64,000 bases of DNA from SP5GCR1 sp965199685. GTDB lineage: Bacteria; Pseudomonadota; Gammaproteobacteria; Poriferisulfidales; Oxydemutatoraceae. A program made the translations under genes and the position numbers. The notes under the pieces were generated by a model that was not told where the DNA came from, made no database searches, and worked only from the letters and a program-made list of their open reading frames with translations. The stretch covers positions 992,001 to 1,056,000 of the forward strand of contig OZ241323.1 in NCBI GenBank assembly GCA_965199685.1, given 5' to 3'. The stretch's first letter is position 1, and the number at the start of each line of letters is the position of its first letter. This document shows, piece after piece, positions 8,552 to 16,220 of the stretch.

Positions 8552-9531
8552 AAACGATTGCTTTTTTCAATAACAAAGGCGGAGTCAGTAAGACATCGCT
8601 GGTTTATCATCTGGCGTGGATGTGTTCTGAACTAGACTACCGAATCATTGTAGCTGATTTAGATCCGCAGACTAATCTTAGCAGTATGTTTCTTAGAGAA
8701 GAAAGATTGGTAGAGATTTGGGACAATAAAGAGAAAAAAACCATTGATGAGGATATCTCACCTCTGTTTAGGGGGGGCGGAGACATTTCCGAAAAACCTT
8801 ATATTGAGAAGATAGATGAACGAATTGGTTTGCTTGTAGGAGATTTGGCACTATCAAAACGAGAAGATGAACTTTCTATCCAATGGCCTAAATGTCTGGA
8901 TGGTGACGAGCGAGCGTTCCGTGTAACGACAGCGTTTGCTCGGTTAATAAGCCATGCATATAAAGATTTTGACGCAGATATAGTATTGATAGATGTCGGA
9001 CCTAATCTAGGTGCTGTCAGTAGAGCAGCATTGATAGCCAGCGACTATGTCGTGATACCGCTTGCACTTGATCTGTTCTTGTTGCAAGAGCTGCAAAATG
9101 TCGGTCCAACGCTGAAAGAATGGCGAAAAGCATGGAAGGAGCGTCTTGATAAAAAGCCTGAAAAACTAGAGTTTGATCTGCCTAAAGGTTCTATGCAGTC
9201 GCTTGGCTATATCATAATGAGATATCCAATACGATTAAGTCATCCCGTTAGAGCATACGCCAGATGGATTGAAAAAATTCCCTCGGAATATAGAACATTG
9301 GTTTTACAAGAAACCAACCCGGAAGAAAAGACAATAGATACCGATGAGCATCTTTTGGCACATTTGAAAGATTACAGCTCACTGATGTTACTTGTGCAAG
9401 AAGCAAAAAAACCAATGTTCATGTTGAAACCTGCCGATGGTGTTATGGGCGCGCAAAACAAAGCAGTCATTGATTGTTACAAAGATTTCAATTCTCTTGC
9501 CAAAAAGATTATGCAACGGATAAACGCGTGA
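8548..9531 (+). CDS. ParA-like P-loop ATPase
   Basis: 327 residues. Deviant Walker A NNKGGVSKTSL (about 7-17), DLDPQTNLSSMF and a Walker B-like VLIDVGPNLGAVSRAAL with conserved Asp, all ParA/MinD-family marks. ParA ATPases position DNA or protein complexes on the nucleoid. Partition ParAs usually have a ParB partner with parS sites; none is present. Instead the gene overlaps the AlbA/Schlafen-like gene by ATGA, giving a two-gene unit. An insert of about 90 residues between the N-terminal lobe and Walker B makes it longer than minimal ParAs. No clear membrane helix is seen. Confidence 0.9.
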   Translation: MKTIAFFNNKGGVSKTSLVYHLAWMCSELDYRIIVADLDPQTNLSSMFLREERLVEIWDNKEKKTIDEDISPLFRGGGDISEKPYIEKIDERIGLLVGDLALSKREDELSIQWPKCLDGDERAFRVTTAFARLISHAYKDFDADIVLIDVGPNLGAVSRAALIASDYVVIPLALDLFLLQELQNVGPTLKEWRKAWKERLDKKPEKLEFDLPKGSMQSLGYIIMRYPIRLSHPVRAYARWIEKIPSEYRTLVLQETNPEEKTIDTDEHLLAHLKDYSSLMLLVQEAKKPMFMLKPADGVMGAQNKAVIDCYKDFNSLAKKIMQRINA

Positions 9532-9699
9532 AAGGATGTCAATATGGCAGACACGGCGCAACTGTTGAAAATATATTTTAGGCACCGTAGGGGAGGGCTA
9601 ACATGCCCTCCCGAAACGTATTGCGTCTGCACAATCAATCCATTCATCCATTTCGTTTACGGTAACCATACAAATGGCGCATAGCGGTTCTGTTCGTGC
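9532..9699. repeat. Repeat block left of the IS3 element
   Basis: MITE-end fragment AACTGTTGAAAAT near 9561, a REP palindrome (9591-9612) in the TAACAT orientation, then the CAATCCATTCATCCAT module and the first part of the GGCGCATAGCGGTT module, which is cut by the IS3 element after GTGC at 9696-9699. Confidence 0.8.
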
Positions 9700-9786
9700 T
9701 GACGTTCCTCCTCAATTTATTACCGACGTTAAAGCTAGTTTTTTCGATAAAATAGAGAAGTTAAAAATATTACAGGAGAACTCAAC

Positions 9787-10053
9787 ATGAAAAAAAAGCG
9801 TTTTAGTGAAGAACAGATCATTAAGGCATTAAAGTCAAACGAGGCCGGTATCAAAGTAATAGATATCTGTCGCGAGCTTGGCATCGCCGAGCAGACATTT
9901 TATCGTTGGCGCGCCAAGTATGATGGTATGGAAGTCTCAGCAGCCAAACGACTGCGAGAGCTTGAAGCCGAGAACAGCAAGCTCAAGAAGCTACTAGCTG
10001 AGACGATAATGAAGTACGATACGGTACAGGAAGTATTATCAAAAAAATGGTAA
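9787..10053 (+). CDS. IS3-family transposase OrfA
   Basis: 88 residues. HTH_8/transposase-8 domain (FSEEQIIKALKSNEAGIKVIDICRELGIAEQTFYRWRAKYDG) and a leucine-rich coiled coil (LRELEAENSKLKKLL), typical of OrfA in the IS407 group. RBS AGGAGAA before the ATG. Near the end, the run of seven A at 10041-10047 is phased A_AAA_AAA in this frame, a classic -1 slippery site leading into OrfB. Confidence 0.93.
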   Translation: MKKKRFSEEQIIKALKSNEAGIKVIDICRELGIAEQTFYRWRAKYDGMEVSAAKRLRELEAENSKLKKLLAETIMKYDTVQEVLSKKW

Positions 10054-10871
10054 AGCCGGCGCAGCGCAAACAGATTGTCAAAGATCTAGTGAGCAAGGGT
10101 CGGCATAGTGAACGCACCGCCTGCGAGATTGCCGGTATCAGTCGCACTGCTTATCGTTATCAGGGTAAGCAAGCTGCTAAAGATGTCGAGCTAGAAGCCG
10201 CGTTATTGGCGAAGGCAAAGCAGTATCCGAGGTATGGCTATAAGATGTTGCATGGGCTTCTTAAGAACGAGGGCCGGGTCATCAATGTCAAGCGTACCTA
10301 TAGGCTTTATAAGAAAAACGGGCTTGCATTGAAAACTAAGAAGCGCAAGAAGCTATGCCCGTTGCGTTGCGTGCCGACGACCCCACAACAGGTCAATGAG
10401 TGCTGGTCTATGGACTTTGTGCATGACCAGTTGAGTGATGGCAAACGCTTTCGAGTATTGAACATAATAGACAATTGCAGCCGTGAATGTGTCGGTCAGA
10501 TTGTTGCCATTTCTATCACTGGCGAACGCGTCGCAAACTATCTATCCGAGTTGATAGAGAAACGCGATGCGAAGCCGGCCAGCATCGTCTGCGATAACGG
10601 CACGGAGTTTAGATGCAAGGCGATGTTTCACTGGAGCCAAGACCAGCAGGTGGCATTGGATTTTATCCAACCTGGCAAACCGACGCAGAATGCCTTTGTC
10701 GAAAGTTTCAACGGCAAGTTCCGAGACGGTTGTCTGAATCAGTTCTGGTTTCGTTCAATAAAAGAGGCAAAAGAGCTTATAGAAGACTGGCGAATAGATT
10801 ATAATGAAGTCCGCCCGCACAGTGCACTGGGCTATCAACCCCCAAGTGTATTTGCGGAGGTAAGAGCATGA
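10047..10871 (+). CDS. IS3-family transposase OrfB (DDE integrase core)
   Basis: 274 residues. Catalytic DDE set visible: D in SMDFVHDQ, D in IVCDNGTEF, E in QNAFVESFNGKFRD; ends with YNEVRPHSALGYQPPSVF. The frame opens at 10047, overlapping OrfA by 7 bases, so the active OrfAB fusion is probably made by -1 frameshifting at 10041-10047. Intact, so the element may still be active. Confidence 0.94.
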   Translation: MVKPAQRKQIVKDLVSKGRHSERTACEIAGISRTAYRYQGKQAAKDVELEAALLAKAKQYPRYGYKMLHGLLKNEGRVINVKRTYRLYKKNGLALKTKKRKKLCPLRCVPTTPQQVNECWSMDFVHDQLSDGKRFRVLNIIDNCSRECVGQIVAISITGERVANYLSELIEKRDAKPASIVCDNGTEFRCKAMFHWSQDQQVALDFIQPGKPTQNAFVESFNGKFRDGCLNQFWFRSIKEAKELIEDWRIDYNEVRPHSALGYQPPSVFAEVRA

Positions 10872-10912
10872 AAACTAACTTTTCAGTTGGTAATAATAAT
10901 GGGGTAACTTCA

Positions 10913-11009
10913 GTGCAGAACGGTACTTTAGGGAGGGCATGTTAGCCCTCCCCTACCAGTATCGTAAATTTAGTGGCGCATAGCGGTTAGAGTGTGCAAG
11001 GATAACGCG
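10913..11009. repeat. Repeat block right of the IS3 element
   Basis: Begins with the second GTGC duplication, continues with the AGAACGGTACTTTAGGGAGG half of the interrupted module, and includes a complete REP palindrome (10931-10952). Confidence 0.8.
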
Positions 11010-12404
11010 CTAAGGGTGAGGTGTGATGAAGCGAGTAATTCTGGCGATACATTCTTCTTTGCCAATCCACATCATCACATGTCCCAATGCCGGGCTAGGT
11101 GCGCCGGCAGTTAGCACATAGCGCAGTGGCTTACCGATCATCCCCATTTTGATGCCGTGTTTGCCACTGAAATCAGATAATGCTGTCTTGAGGGTGTCGG
11201 CATTCCAATCTTCAATTTGTCGGATATACTCCAGCAAGGCTTTTAGTAATTCTAAAATATTCGGATCCTGATAATTCTTTGCAGTCTCAATATCGTAATC
11301 AGGGGTTCTATAGATAAATAGTAGTCCTTCGGCAAGCGTCGAGAGTGTTTTATAGCGAGACCGCATCTCGGCAACGATGTCATCAAGTAGCGGCCTTTGT
11401 TTTATCCGCATGCCCTTCTCAACCAAAAGAGTTTCTATCGTCCGACTAAGTTCGGAAATCGGCATATCGCAAAGATAGTGTGCGTTGAGCCAATCAAGCT
11501 TTTCGGTATTCAATGCCGCAGCAGACTTATGGATTGCCGGCAAATCAAAATGCGTTATCAACTCCTCCATAGCAAAAATTTCCTGATCACCCTTGGACCA
11601 GCCTAATCTCACCAGATAATTAAGCAATGCATGCGGTAAATAGCCTTGTTCTCTGTAATTAACGATGCCTGCCACACGGTCACGCTTGGAAAGACGATGT
11701 CCGTCCTCCCGCAACACCATCGGCAAATGCGCATAAGTCGGTATTGTTGCATCTAAATGCCTAAGGAGATTGATTTGCTGGAAAGTGTTTTGCAGGTGAT
11801 CGTCGCCACGAAGTACATGGGTTATTTGCATATCGGTATCGTCCACCACAACCGCAAAGTTATAGGTCGGCGTACCGTCGGCACGCATAATGACGATATC
11901 GCTTAGTTGTTCATTTTCAATTTCGGTATGACCATGCACGCAATCATCAAAGCTAGTGATGCCGGTATCCGGTGTTCTGATGCGTATCGTGGGTTCTATG
12001 CCCGGGCGTGGTTCGGTACGATTACGGCATTTACCGTCATAACCCCATGCGGCAAAACCTTTATCAGAAAAGCCTGTTGCGCGCTCGGCTAGTTCCTCTT
12101 TGGTGCAGTAGCAATAATATGCCTTACCCTCGGCAAGCAATCGCTCGGCAGCCGCTTTATAGTGTGCGTGCCGAGTGCTCTGAAAATAAGGTCCCTCATC
12201 GTAATTCAATCCTAGCCATTCAAGTTCGGTGAGGATATTTTGTGCCGACTCCTCAGTAGAGCGTTCTCTGTCGGTGTCTTCAATGCGGAGAATGAATTGT
12301 CCTTGATGTTTGCGTGCATAAAGCCATGCGAATAATGCGGTGCGAACATTACCTATATGCAGTGTTCCGGTGGGGCTTGGTGCAAAACGTGTGCGTACAT
12401 TCAT
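11010..12404 (-). CDS. gltX: Glutamate-tRNA ligase
   Basis: 464 residues. Charges tRNA-Glu with glutamate. HIGN class I motif (residues 16-19, in RTRFAPSPTGTLHIGNVRTALFAW), LSKRD lid motif and the GluRS anticodon-binding C-terminus are present; length is normal (about 470). The frame stays open for 18 more codons upstream, but those fall in MITE-end sequence; the ATG at 12404 (MNVRTRF) fits the family. Last gene of the minus-strand housekeeping run, separated from pgpA by about 400 bp of repeats. Confidence 0.96.
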   Translation of the reverse strand: MNVRTRFAPSPTGTLHIGNVRTALFAWLYARKHQGQFILRIEDTDRERSTEESAQNILTELEWLGLNYDEGPYFQSTRHAHYKAAAERLLAEGKAYYCYCTKEELAERATGFSDKGFAAWGYDGKCRNRTEPRPGIEPTIRIRTPDTGITSFDDCVHGHTEIENEQLSDIVIMRADGTPTYNFAVVVDDTDMQITHVLRGDDHLQNTFQQINLLRHLDATIPTYAHLPMVLREDGHRLSKRDRVAGIVNYREQGYLPHALLNYLVRLGWSKGDQEIFAMEELITHFDLPAIHKSAAALNTEKLDWLNAHYLCDMPISELSRTIETLLVEKGMRIKQRPLLDDIVAEMRSRYKTLSTLAEGLLFIYRTPDYDIETAKNYQDPNILELLKALLEYIRQIEDWNADTLKTALSDFSGKHGIKMGMIGKPLRYVLTAGAPSPALGHVMMWIGKEECIARITRFITPHP

Positions 12405-12800
12405 AGCAGAAATGGGACTGTTGAAAAATAGAACCGACGTTTGTGTCTGTACAGGCAATCCATTCTATCCATCTCGTTTACGGTAACCATGATTTGGTGG
12501 CGCGGAGCAGGTAGATTTGCGCGAGGACTCAACTTTAGGGCAGAATAAAGCCGCCGATTGAGCCAGTAGGTCAATCGGCATTTTCGATTATCTGCCTCTA
12601 CCGTTTTCATAAATTCAATGGCGCAAGCGGTTGGGTTTGTGTAAGGATGACGCGTTAGGGAGGGCATGTTAGCCCTCCCCTACCGTTTTCATAAATTTAA
12701 TGGCGCAAGCGGTTGCAGTAGTGCAGAACGGTACGTTAGGACGGACATATGAGTCCGCCCCTACGACTTGTCGGTTACATTTCGGTTGTATAAACATATA
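12405..12800. repeat. Repeat mosaic between pgpA and gltX
   Basis: No gene. MITE end GGGACTGTTGAAAAATAG starts near 12415; then the CAATCCATTC module, the GCCGATTGA/TCAATCGGC hairpin, two copies of the GGCGCAAGCGGTT module, a REP palindrome (12658-12679) and a related palindrome with GGACGGACAT/GTCCGCCCC arms near 12741-12765. Confidence 0.75.
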
Positions 12801-13322
12801 CTAAATGAGATATATATTCGCAATCGATATTATAAAGGCTAGTAATTGAATACAAAGCAGCGTATAAAGTCCTGCCATTAAATCATCTGCCATAATCCCG
12901 ACACCTCCTTTAACTTGCTGGTCTATGAAGTCAACTGGCCATGGCTTGACTATATCAAAAATGCGGAATAATACAAAAGCCAGTAAAAGGTAGACCCAAT
13001 CAGACGGCAAACTGATGCAAGCCACCAAAAAACCTGCGATTTCGTCAATGACAATGGCTTGGTGATCTCTCCCACCCAAGACATCGCTGGTGTATTCGGC
13101 AACTGCCGTTCCGATGCCGATTACTACTAATACGATGGATAAATAGAACAATACACCAATATCCATAATCAGCAAGTAGATAGGCACACCCAATAAGGTT
13201 CCCACCGTGCCTGGTGCCAGCGGCGACAAGCCGCAACCAAAACCCAAGGATAGGCAGTGCATCGGATTAATAAGCCATTTCCAGTTTGGCTGTGTTGATT
13301 GCTGTTCAGTCAAAGTGGTCAT
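12801..13322 (-). CDS. pgpA: Phosphatidylglycerophosphatase A
   Basis: 173 residues. Inner-membrane phosphatase that makes phosphatidylglycerol. The PgpA signature LSLGFGCGLSPLAPGTVGTLLG (about 29-50) and four hydrophobic segments are seen, together with the DEIAGFLVA and RIFDIVKPWPV motifs. Its start overlaps the end of thiL by 17 bases, so the pair is probably translationally coupled, as in many gammaproteobacteria. Confidence 0.93.
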   Translation of the reverse strand: MTTLTEQQSTQPNWKWLINPMHCLSLGFGCGLSPLAPGTVGTLLGVPIYLLIMDIGVLFYLSIVLVVIGIGTAVAEYTSDVLGGRDHQAIVIDEIAGFLVACISLPSDWVYLLLAFVLFRIFDIVKPWPVDFIDQQVKGGVGIMADDLMAGLYTLLCIQLLAFIISIANIYLI

Positions 13323-14274
13323 AGCCTAGGCGTTCTGGTAATTCTACGGGTTTTGATTGCTTATAACATCGCAAACCTTGCTCTGCCTCAATAGTGCCTA
13401 TGCGGGTAATTGGTGTTTCTAATTCGCTCAATGCCAGCTTAAGTTCATCAAAGCGTGCGTCACTCAAGGTGAACAATAATTCATAATCTTCCCCATAACT
13501 CAAGACTTTAAGGAGTAATTCTAAAGTAGGACAACAGTGTGCAATCTCAGGGATCATTGGTGTATCGTCAATATCCACCCTAGCCCCTACGCCACTGGCG
13601 GATAGTAGCCGTGATAAATCTTTGAATATGCCATCGGATATATCAATCGCTGCCGTCGCATAGCGAGCCAGCAAAAGACCCTCTGCCACCCTAGCCGTAG
13701 GCTGTTGCATTCGTCTCAGGCATTGACTATAGCTTTGTGGATATGCTTTCAGGGTATCTTCGCATAGCATGATGAGCGCAGTCTCTGCAATCCAACCAGT
13801 CACATAGATACCGTCGCCAACTTGCGCAGTATTGCGAGATAGAATATGCCCTTCGTCTAAAGTGCCGATTACTTGAACGGTCATTGCCAACGGACCACGC
13901 GTTGTATCGCCTCCAATCAAACTCACACTATGCTGGTTTGCCAAGCGAAGAAAACTATCGCTAAAATCCTCCAGCCAAACTAAATCGGCATTCGGCATTG
14001 TCAAAGCAAGCAAAGCCCAGCGAGGTCTAGCCCCCATCGCCGCCAAATCACTTAAATTTACTGCCAGTGCTTTATGCCCCAAGTGGCTTGCATCGCTATT
14101 CATCTCATCAAAATGAGTGCCTGCCACGAGTGTATCAGTGCTCACCGCTATACGTCCGCCAGGTATATCGATAACTGCGGCATCGTCGCCTATACCTAAA
14201 GCGACAGACGGGTCGGGTTGCTGCTTGTCAAAATAACGAGCAATTACTTGCTCCTCACTCAGTGATAATCTCAT
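13306..14274 (-). CDS. thiL: Thiamine-monophosphate kinase
   Basis: 322 residues. Phosphorylates thiamine monophosphate to the active diphosphate. Family motifs: GIGDDAAV (about 27-34), VSTDTLVAGTHF, HKALAVNLSDLAAMGA, GGDTTRG and AAIDISDGIFKDL. Lies 4 bases after nusB and overlaps pgpA, matching the conserved nusB-thiL-pgpA order. Confidence 0.95.
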   Translation of the reverse strand: MRLSLSEEQVIARYFDKQQPDPSVALGIGDDAAVIDIPGGRIAVSTDTLVAGTHFDEMNSDASHLGHKALAVNLSDLAAMGARPRWALLALTMPNADLVWLEDFSDSFLRLANQHSVSLIGGDTTRGPLAMTVQVIGTLDEGHILSRNTAQVGDGIYVTGWIAETALIMLCEDTLKAYPQSYSQCLRRMQQPTARVAEGLLLARYATAAIDISDGIFKDLSRLLSASGVGARVDIDDTPMIPEIAHCCPTLELLLKVLSYGEDYELLFTLSDARFDELKLALSELETPITRIGTIEAEQGLRCYKQSKPVELPERLGYDHFD

Positions 14275-14278
14275 TAGA

Positions 14279-14701
14279 TCAGTCGGTTAGAGCGTATTTT
14301 TTAGCAAAGCAGTCAAGCACTCCATTGACGAAGCGATAGCTACCTGAGCCGCAGAACTTCTTGGCAATTTGCACCGCCTCGTTGATAGCGACTGCCGAGT
14401 CAATTTCGGCAATGCAGGCGATCTCGTATGCGGCATTGCGAAGAATGAAACGTTCAATCGTATCAACCTCCTCCATGCTTTTTGCCATACACTCTTCTAG
14501 CTTTTTGTCTAAGGATTTTGATGTAGCTGCTTGTAATAAGGTTCTAAAATGTGAATCGTCAACCTGCTCATAGCCCTCTTCGGATACAAATTGTTCTATG
14601 ATTTCGTTAATGTTCTGACCACCGATTTGCCATTGATACGCCGCCTGCATTGCAAGCCTGCGCGCCCTGCTACGCGCATAAAAGTTTTGTGGCGTACCCA
14701 T
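14279..14701 (-). CDS. nusB: Transcription antitermination protein NusB
   Basis: 140 residues. RNA-binding partner of NusE in rRNA antitermination complexes. N-terminal ARRLAMQAAYQWQ and C-terminal SAVAINEAVQIAKKF..SYRFVNGVLDCFAK are characteristic, and the length is normal. First gene of the nusB-thiL-pgpA set; ribH lies upstream but is separated by about 350 bp of repeats. Confidence 0.95.
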   Translation of the reverse strand: MGTPQNFYARSRARRLAMQAAYQWQIGGQNINEIIEQFVSEEGYEQVDDSHFRTLLQAATSKSLDKKLEECMAKSMEEVDTIERFILRNAAYEIACIAEIDSAVAINEAVQIAKKFCGSGSYRFVNGVLDCFAKKYALTD

Positions 14702-15056
14702 AAGAGTTATTGAAAAAGTATTTCATGCGGGGTGGTTTGCATATATGTTGGCTTAACATGCAATATTGTGCAAGTAATCGGCAAATGGTCTGCATAATTA
14801 CATGGCACGTGGCGGTTGAGATGGTACAAGCACAATACTTTAGGGAGGGCATGTGGGTCTGTTGAAAAATAGAACCGCCGTTTGTTGCAGTAGCACAAAC
14901 GGCGTGACTTTGTGCAGAACCTTTGCAACCACCCCGTCAGGCTTCGCCTGCCACCCCTCCAAAGGAGGGGAATGTACCAATGCAGATATTTTTTCAACAG
15001 TCCCATGTTAGTCCGCCCCTACAATTCTACTAAAAAGTTTTGTGGCGTACTCATAA
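14702..15056. repeat. Repeat block between ribH and nusB with a complete 150-bp MITE
   Basis: No gene. Degenerate MITE end near 14707, module sequence, then a REP palindrome split by a MITE: left arm GGGAGGGC ends at 14850, the MITE spans 14855-15004, and the right half resumes at 15005. Confidence 0.8.
14855..15004. mobile_element. 150-bp MITE inside a REP loop
   Basis: Inverted ends GGGTCTGTTGAAAAATA and TATTTTTTCAACAGTCCC; 4-bp direct repeat ATGT at 14851-14854 and 15005-15008. Internal hairpins CGCCGTTTG/CAAACGGCG and CCCCTCC/GGAGGGG. Same length and same insertion point as the copy at 35946-36095. Confidence 0.85.
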
Positions 15057-15596
15057 CTATTCATCGTCTACAAAGTCTGGTTGTCCCCACAAATCTCCTT
15101 TACCTAATACCTCCTCTCTATCAGATCCTTCTATTTCAGAGATTAGTTGCGCTATTCGTAATGTCGCAAGTGCGTATTCTATACCGCGGTTTGTTTTACT
15201 ATCTGGTTTGGTACGTTCATTGGCATGTGCGATATCGTCCACTGCCAAAATGCCTAAAGTTATAGGCACCCCTGTCTCTAGCATGACTTGCATAATACCA
15301 CGACTGCATGTATCAGTGATTAAGTCATAGTGCTTGGTTTCCCCTCGTATCACACACCCTAAAGTTAAGAGTGCCTCGTAAGCGTAAGTCGAAGCTATTT
15401 GCTGTGCGGCTATGGGAATCTCAAAAACCCCTGGCACATGCCAAATATCTACCGTATCTGCATTAAAGTCTTCAAAAGTTTTTATGGCACTCACTATCAT
15501 AGAGTTAACGATTTCTTCATAATATGTAGCAGCGATGATACCGAAACGTTGTCCACTGGCATCTAATTCGCCAAATTCTACAATATTTGTTTGCAT
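15057..15596 (-). CDS. ribH: 6,7-dimethyl-8-ribityllumazine synthase
   Basis: 179 residues. Condenses 3,4-dihydroxy-2-butanone 4-phosphate with the pyrimidine intermediate of riboflavin synthesis. Seen: HVPGVFEIPIAAQ (phosphate/substrate loop), LGCVIRGETKHYDLI with the catalytic His, and GVPITLGILAVDD followed by AHANER. The C-terminal 30 residues (acidic, EGSDREEVLGKGDLW) extend a little beyond shorter homologues. Two bases downstream of ribB, same strand, so one operon. Confidence 0.95.
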   Translation of the reverse strand: MQTNIVEFGELDASGQRFGIIAATYYEEIVNSMIVSAIKTFEDFNADTVDIWHVPGVFEIPIAAQQIASTYAYEALLTLGCVIRGETKHYDLITDTCSRGIMQVMLETGVPITLGILAVDDIAHANERTKPDSKTNRGIEYALATLRIAQLISEIEGSDREEVLGKGDLWGQPDFVDDE

Positions 15597-15598
15597 AT

Positions 15599-16210
15599 CT
15601 AAGTCCTCGAAAGTTGGTGTTTAACCAAATCATCAACCGTTCCGATTTTCAAGCGATGCTTATCGGCAAAGTGTTCCAAGTCGGATAAACGTGCCATAGA
15701 ACCGTCATCGTTGAGTATTTCTACGATGACAGAAGCAGGTTCAAAGCCTGCCAGTCGTGCAAGGTCACAGCCACTTTCGGTATGACCGGCACGGGTTAAG
15801 ACACCGTTCGGTTGTGCCATCAGCGGGAAAATATGTCCCGGCCTTATTAAATCATCGGGGTGGCTGCCGGGAGAGACTGCCACTCTCACCGTGTGCGCAC
15901 GGTCGTGGGTTGAAATTCCGGTACTAACCCCAGATCGTGCATCAACAGAAACCGTAAAATTGGTTGCCAGCTTACTATTCGTATCGCTCACCATCAGCGG
16001 CAGCTGTAAATGCTGGCATCGCTCAGGGGTCAGGGTGAGACAAATCAATCCGCGTCCGTATTTAGCCATAAAATTGATATGCTCTGCAGTGACAACTTCT
16101 GCTGCAACCATCAAATCACCTTCGTTTTCCCGTTTTTCATCGTCTACAATGATGACGAGATGACCATTTCGTAATTCATCTATAATCTCTGAGATCGGCG
16201 AAATTGGCAT
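15599..16210 (-). CDS. ribB: 3,4-dihydroxy-2-butanone 4-phosphate synthase
   Basis: 203 residues. Converts ribulose 5-phosphate to the four-carbon unit of riboflavin. Motifs: VDDEKRENEGDLMVAAE (acidic metal site), GRGLICLTL, FTVSVDARSGVSTGIS, RPGHIFPL and RAGHTESGCDLARLAG. It ends after this domain, so it is RibB alone and not a RibBA fusion. Ten bases downstream of eno, an unusual junction: the expected ftsB is absent and no FMN riboswitch is visible. Confidence 0.95.
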   Translation of the reverse strand: MPISPISEIIDELRNGHLVIIVDDEKRENEGDLMVAAEVVTAEHINFMAKYGRGLICLTLTPERCQHLQLPLMVSDTNSKLATNFTVSVDARSGVSTGISTHDRAHTVRVAVSPGSHPDDLIRPGHIFPLMAQPNGVLTRAGHTESGCDLARLAGFEPASVIVEILNDDGSMARLSDLEHFADKHRLKIGTVDDLVKHQLSRT

Positions 16211-16220
16211 TTATCCACAA

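Larger units (their letters stand above)
9700..10912 (+). mobile_element. IS3-family element, IS407-like group, complete
   Basis: 1213 bp. Imperfect terminal inverted repeats of about 45 bp (left TGACGTTCCTCC..., right end reading inward TGAAGTTACCCC...; both share TTATTACC and TAGTTTT blocks). Flanked by a 4-bp direct repeat GTGC (9696-9699 and 10913-10916), the duplication size expected for this group. Joining the flanks restores an intact repeat module reading TTCGTGCAGAACGGTACTTT, so the insertion is into repeat DNA. Confidence 0.92.

Noticed and set aside
8548..9531. Chromosome or plasmid partition ParA with origin nearby
   Set aside because: No ParB, parS-like sites, dnaA/dnaN or iterons seen.
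9591..9612. REP palindromes as Rho-independent terminators
   Set aside because: No T-run follows them, they occur in both orientations and also within operons. The real terminator at 6703-6734 has a different loop and eight T.
12405..12458. N-terminal extension of gltX
   Set aside because: The extra 18 codons lie in MITE-end sequence, and the family start MNVRTRFAPSPTG is at 12404.
14912..15330. Open frames of about 100 codons in repeat DNA (also near 35733-36053, 36179-36490 and 49541-49870)
   Set aside because: They are translations of MITE/REP modules, recur with shuffled order, and lack RBS or family features.
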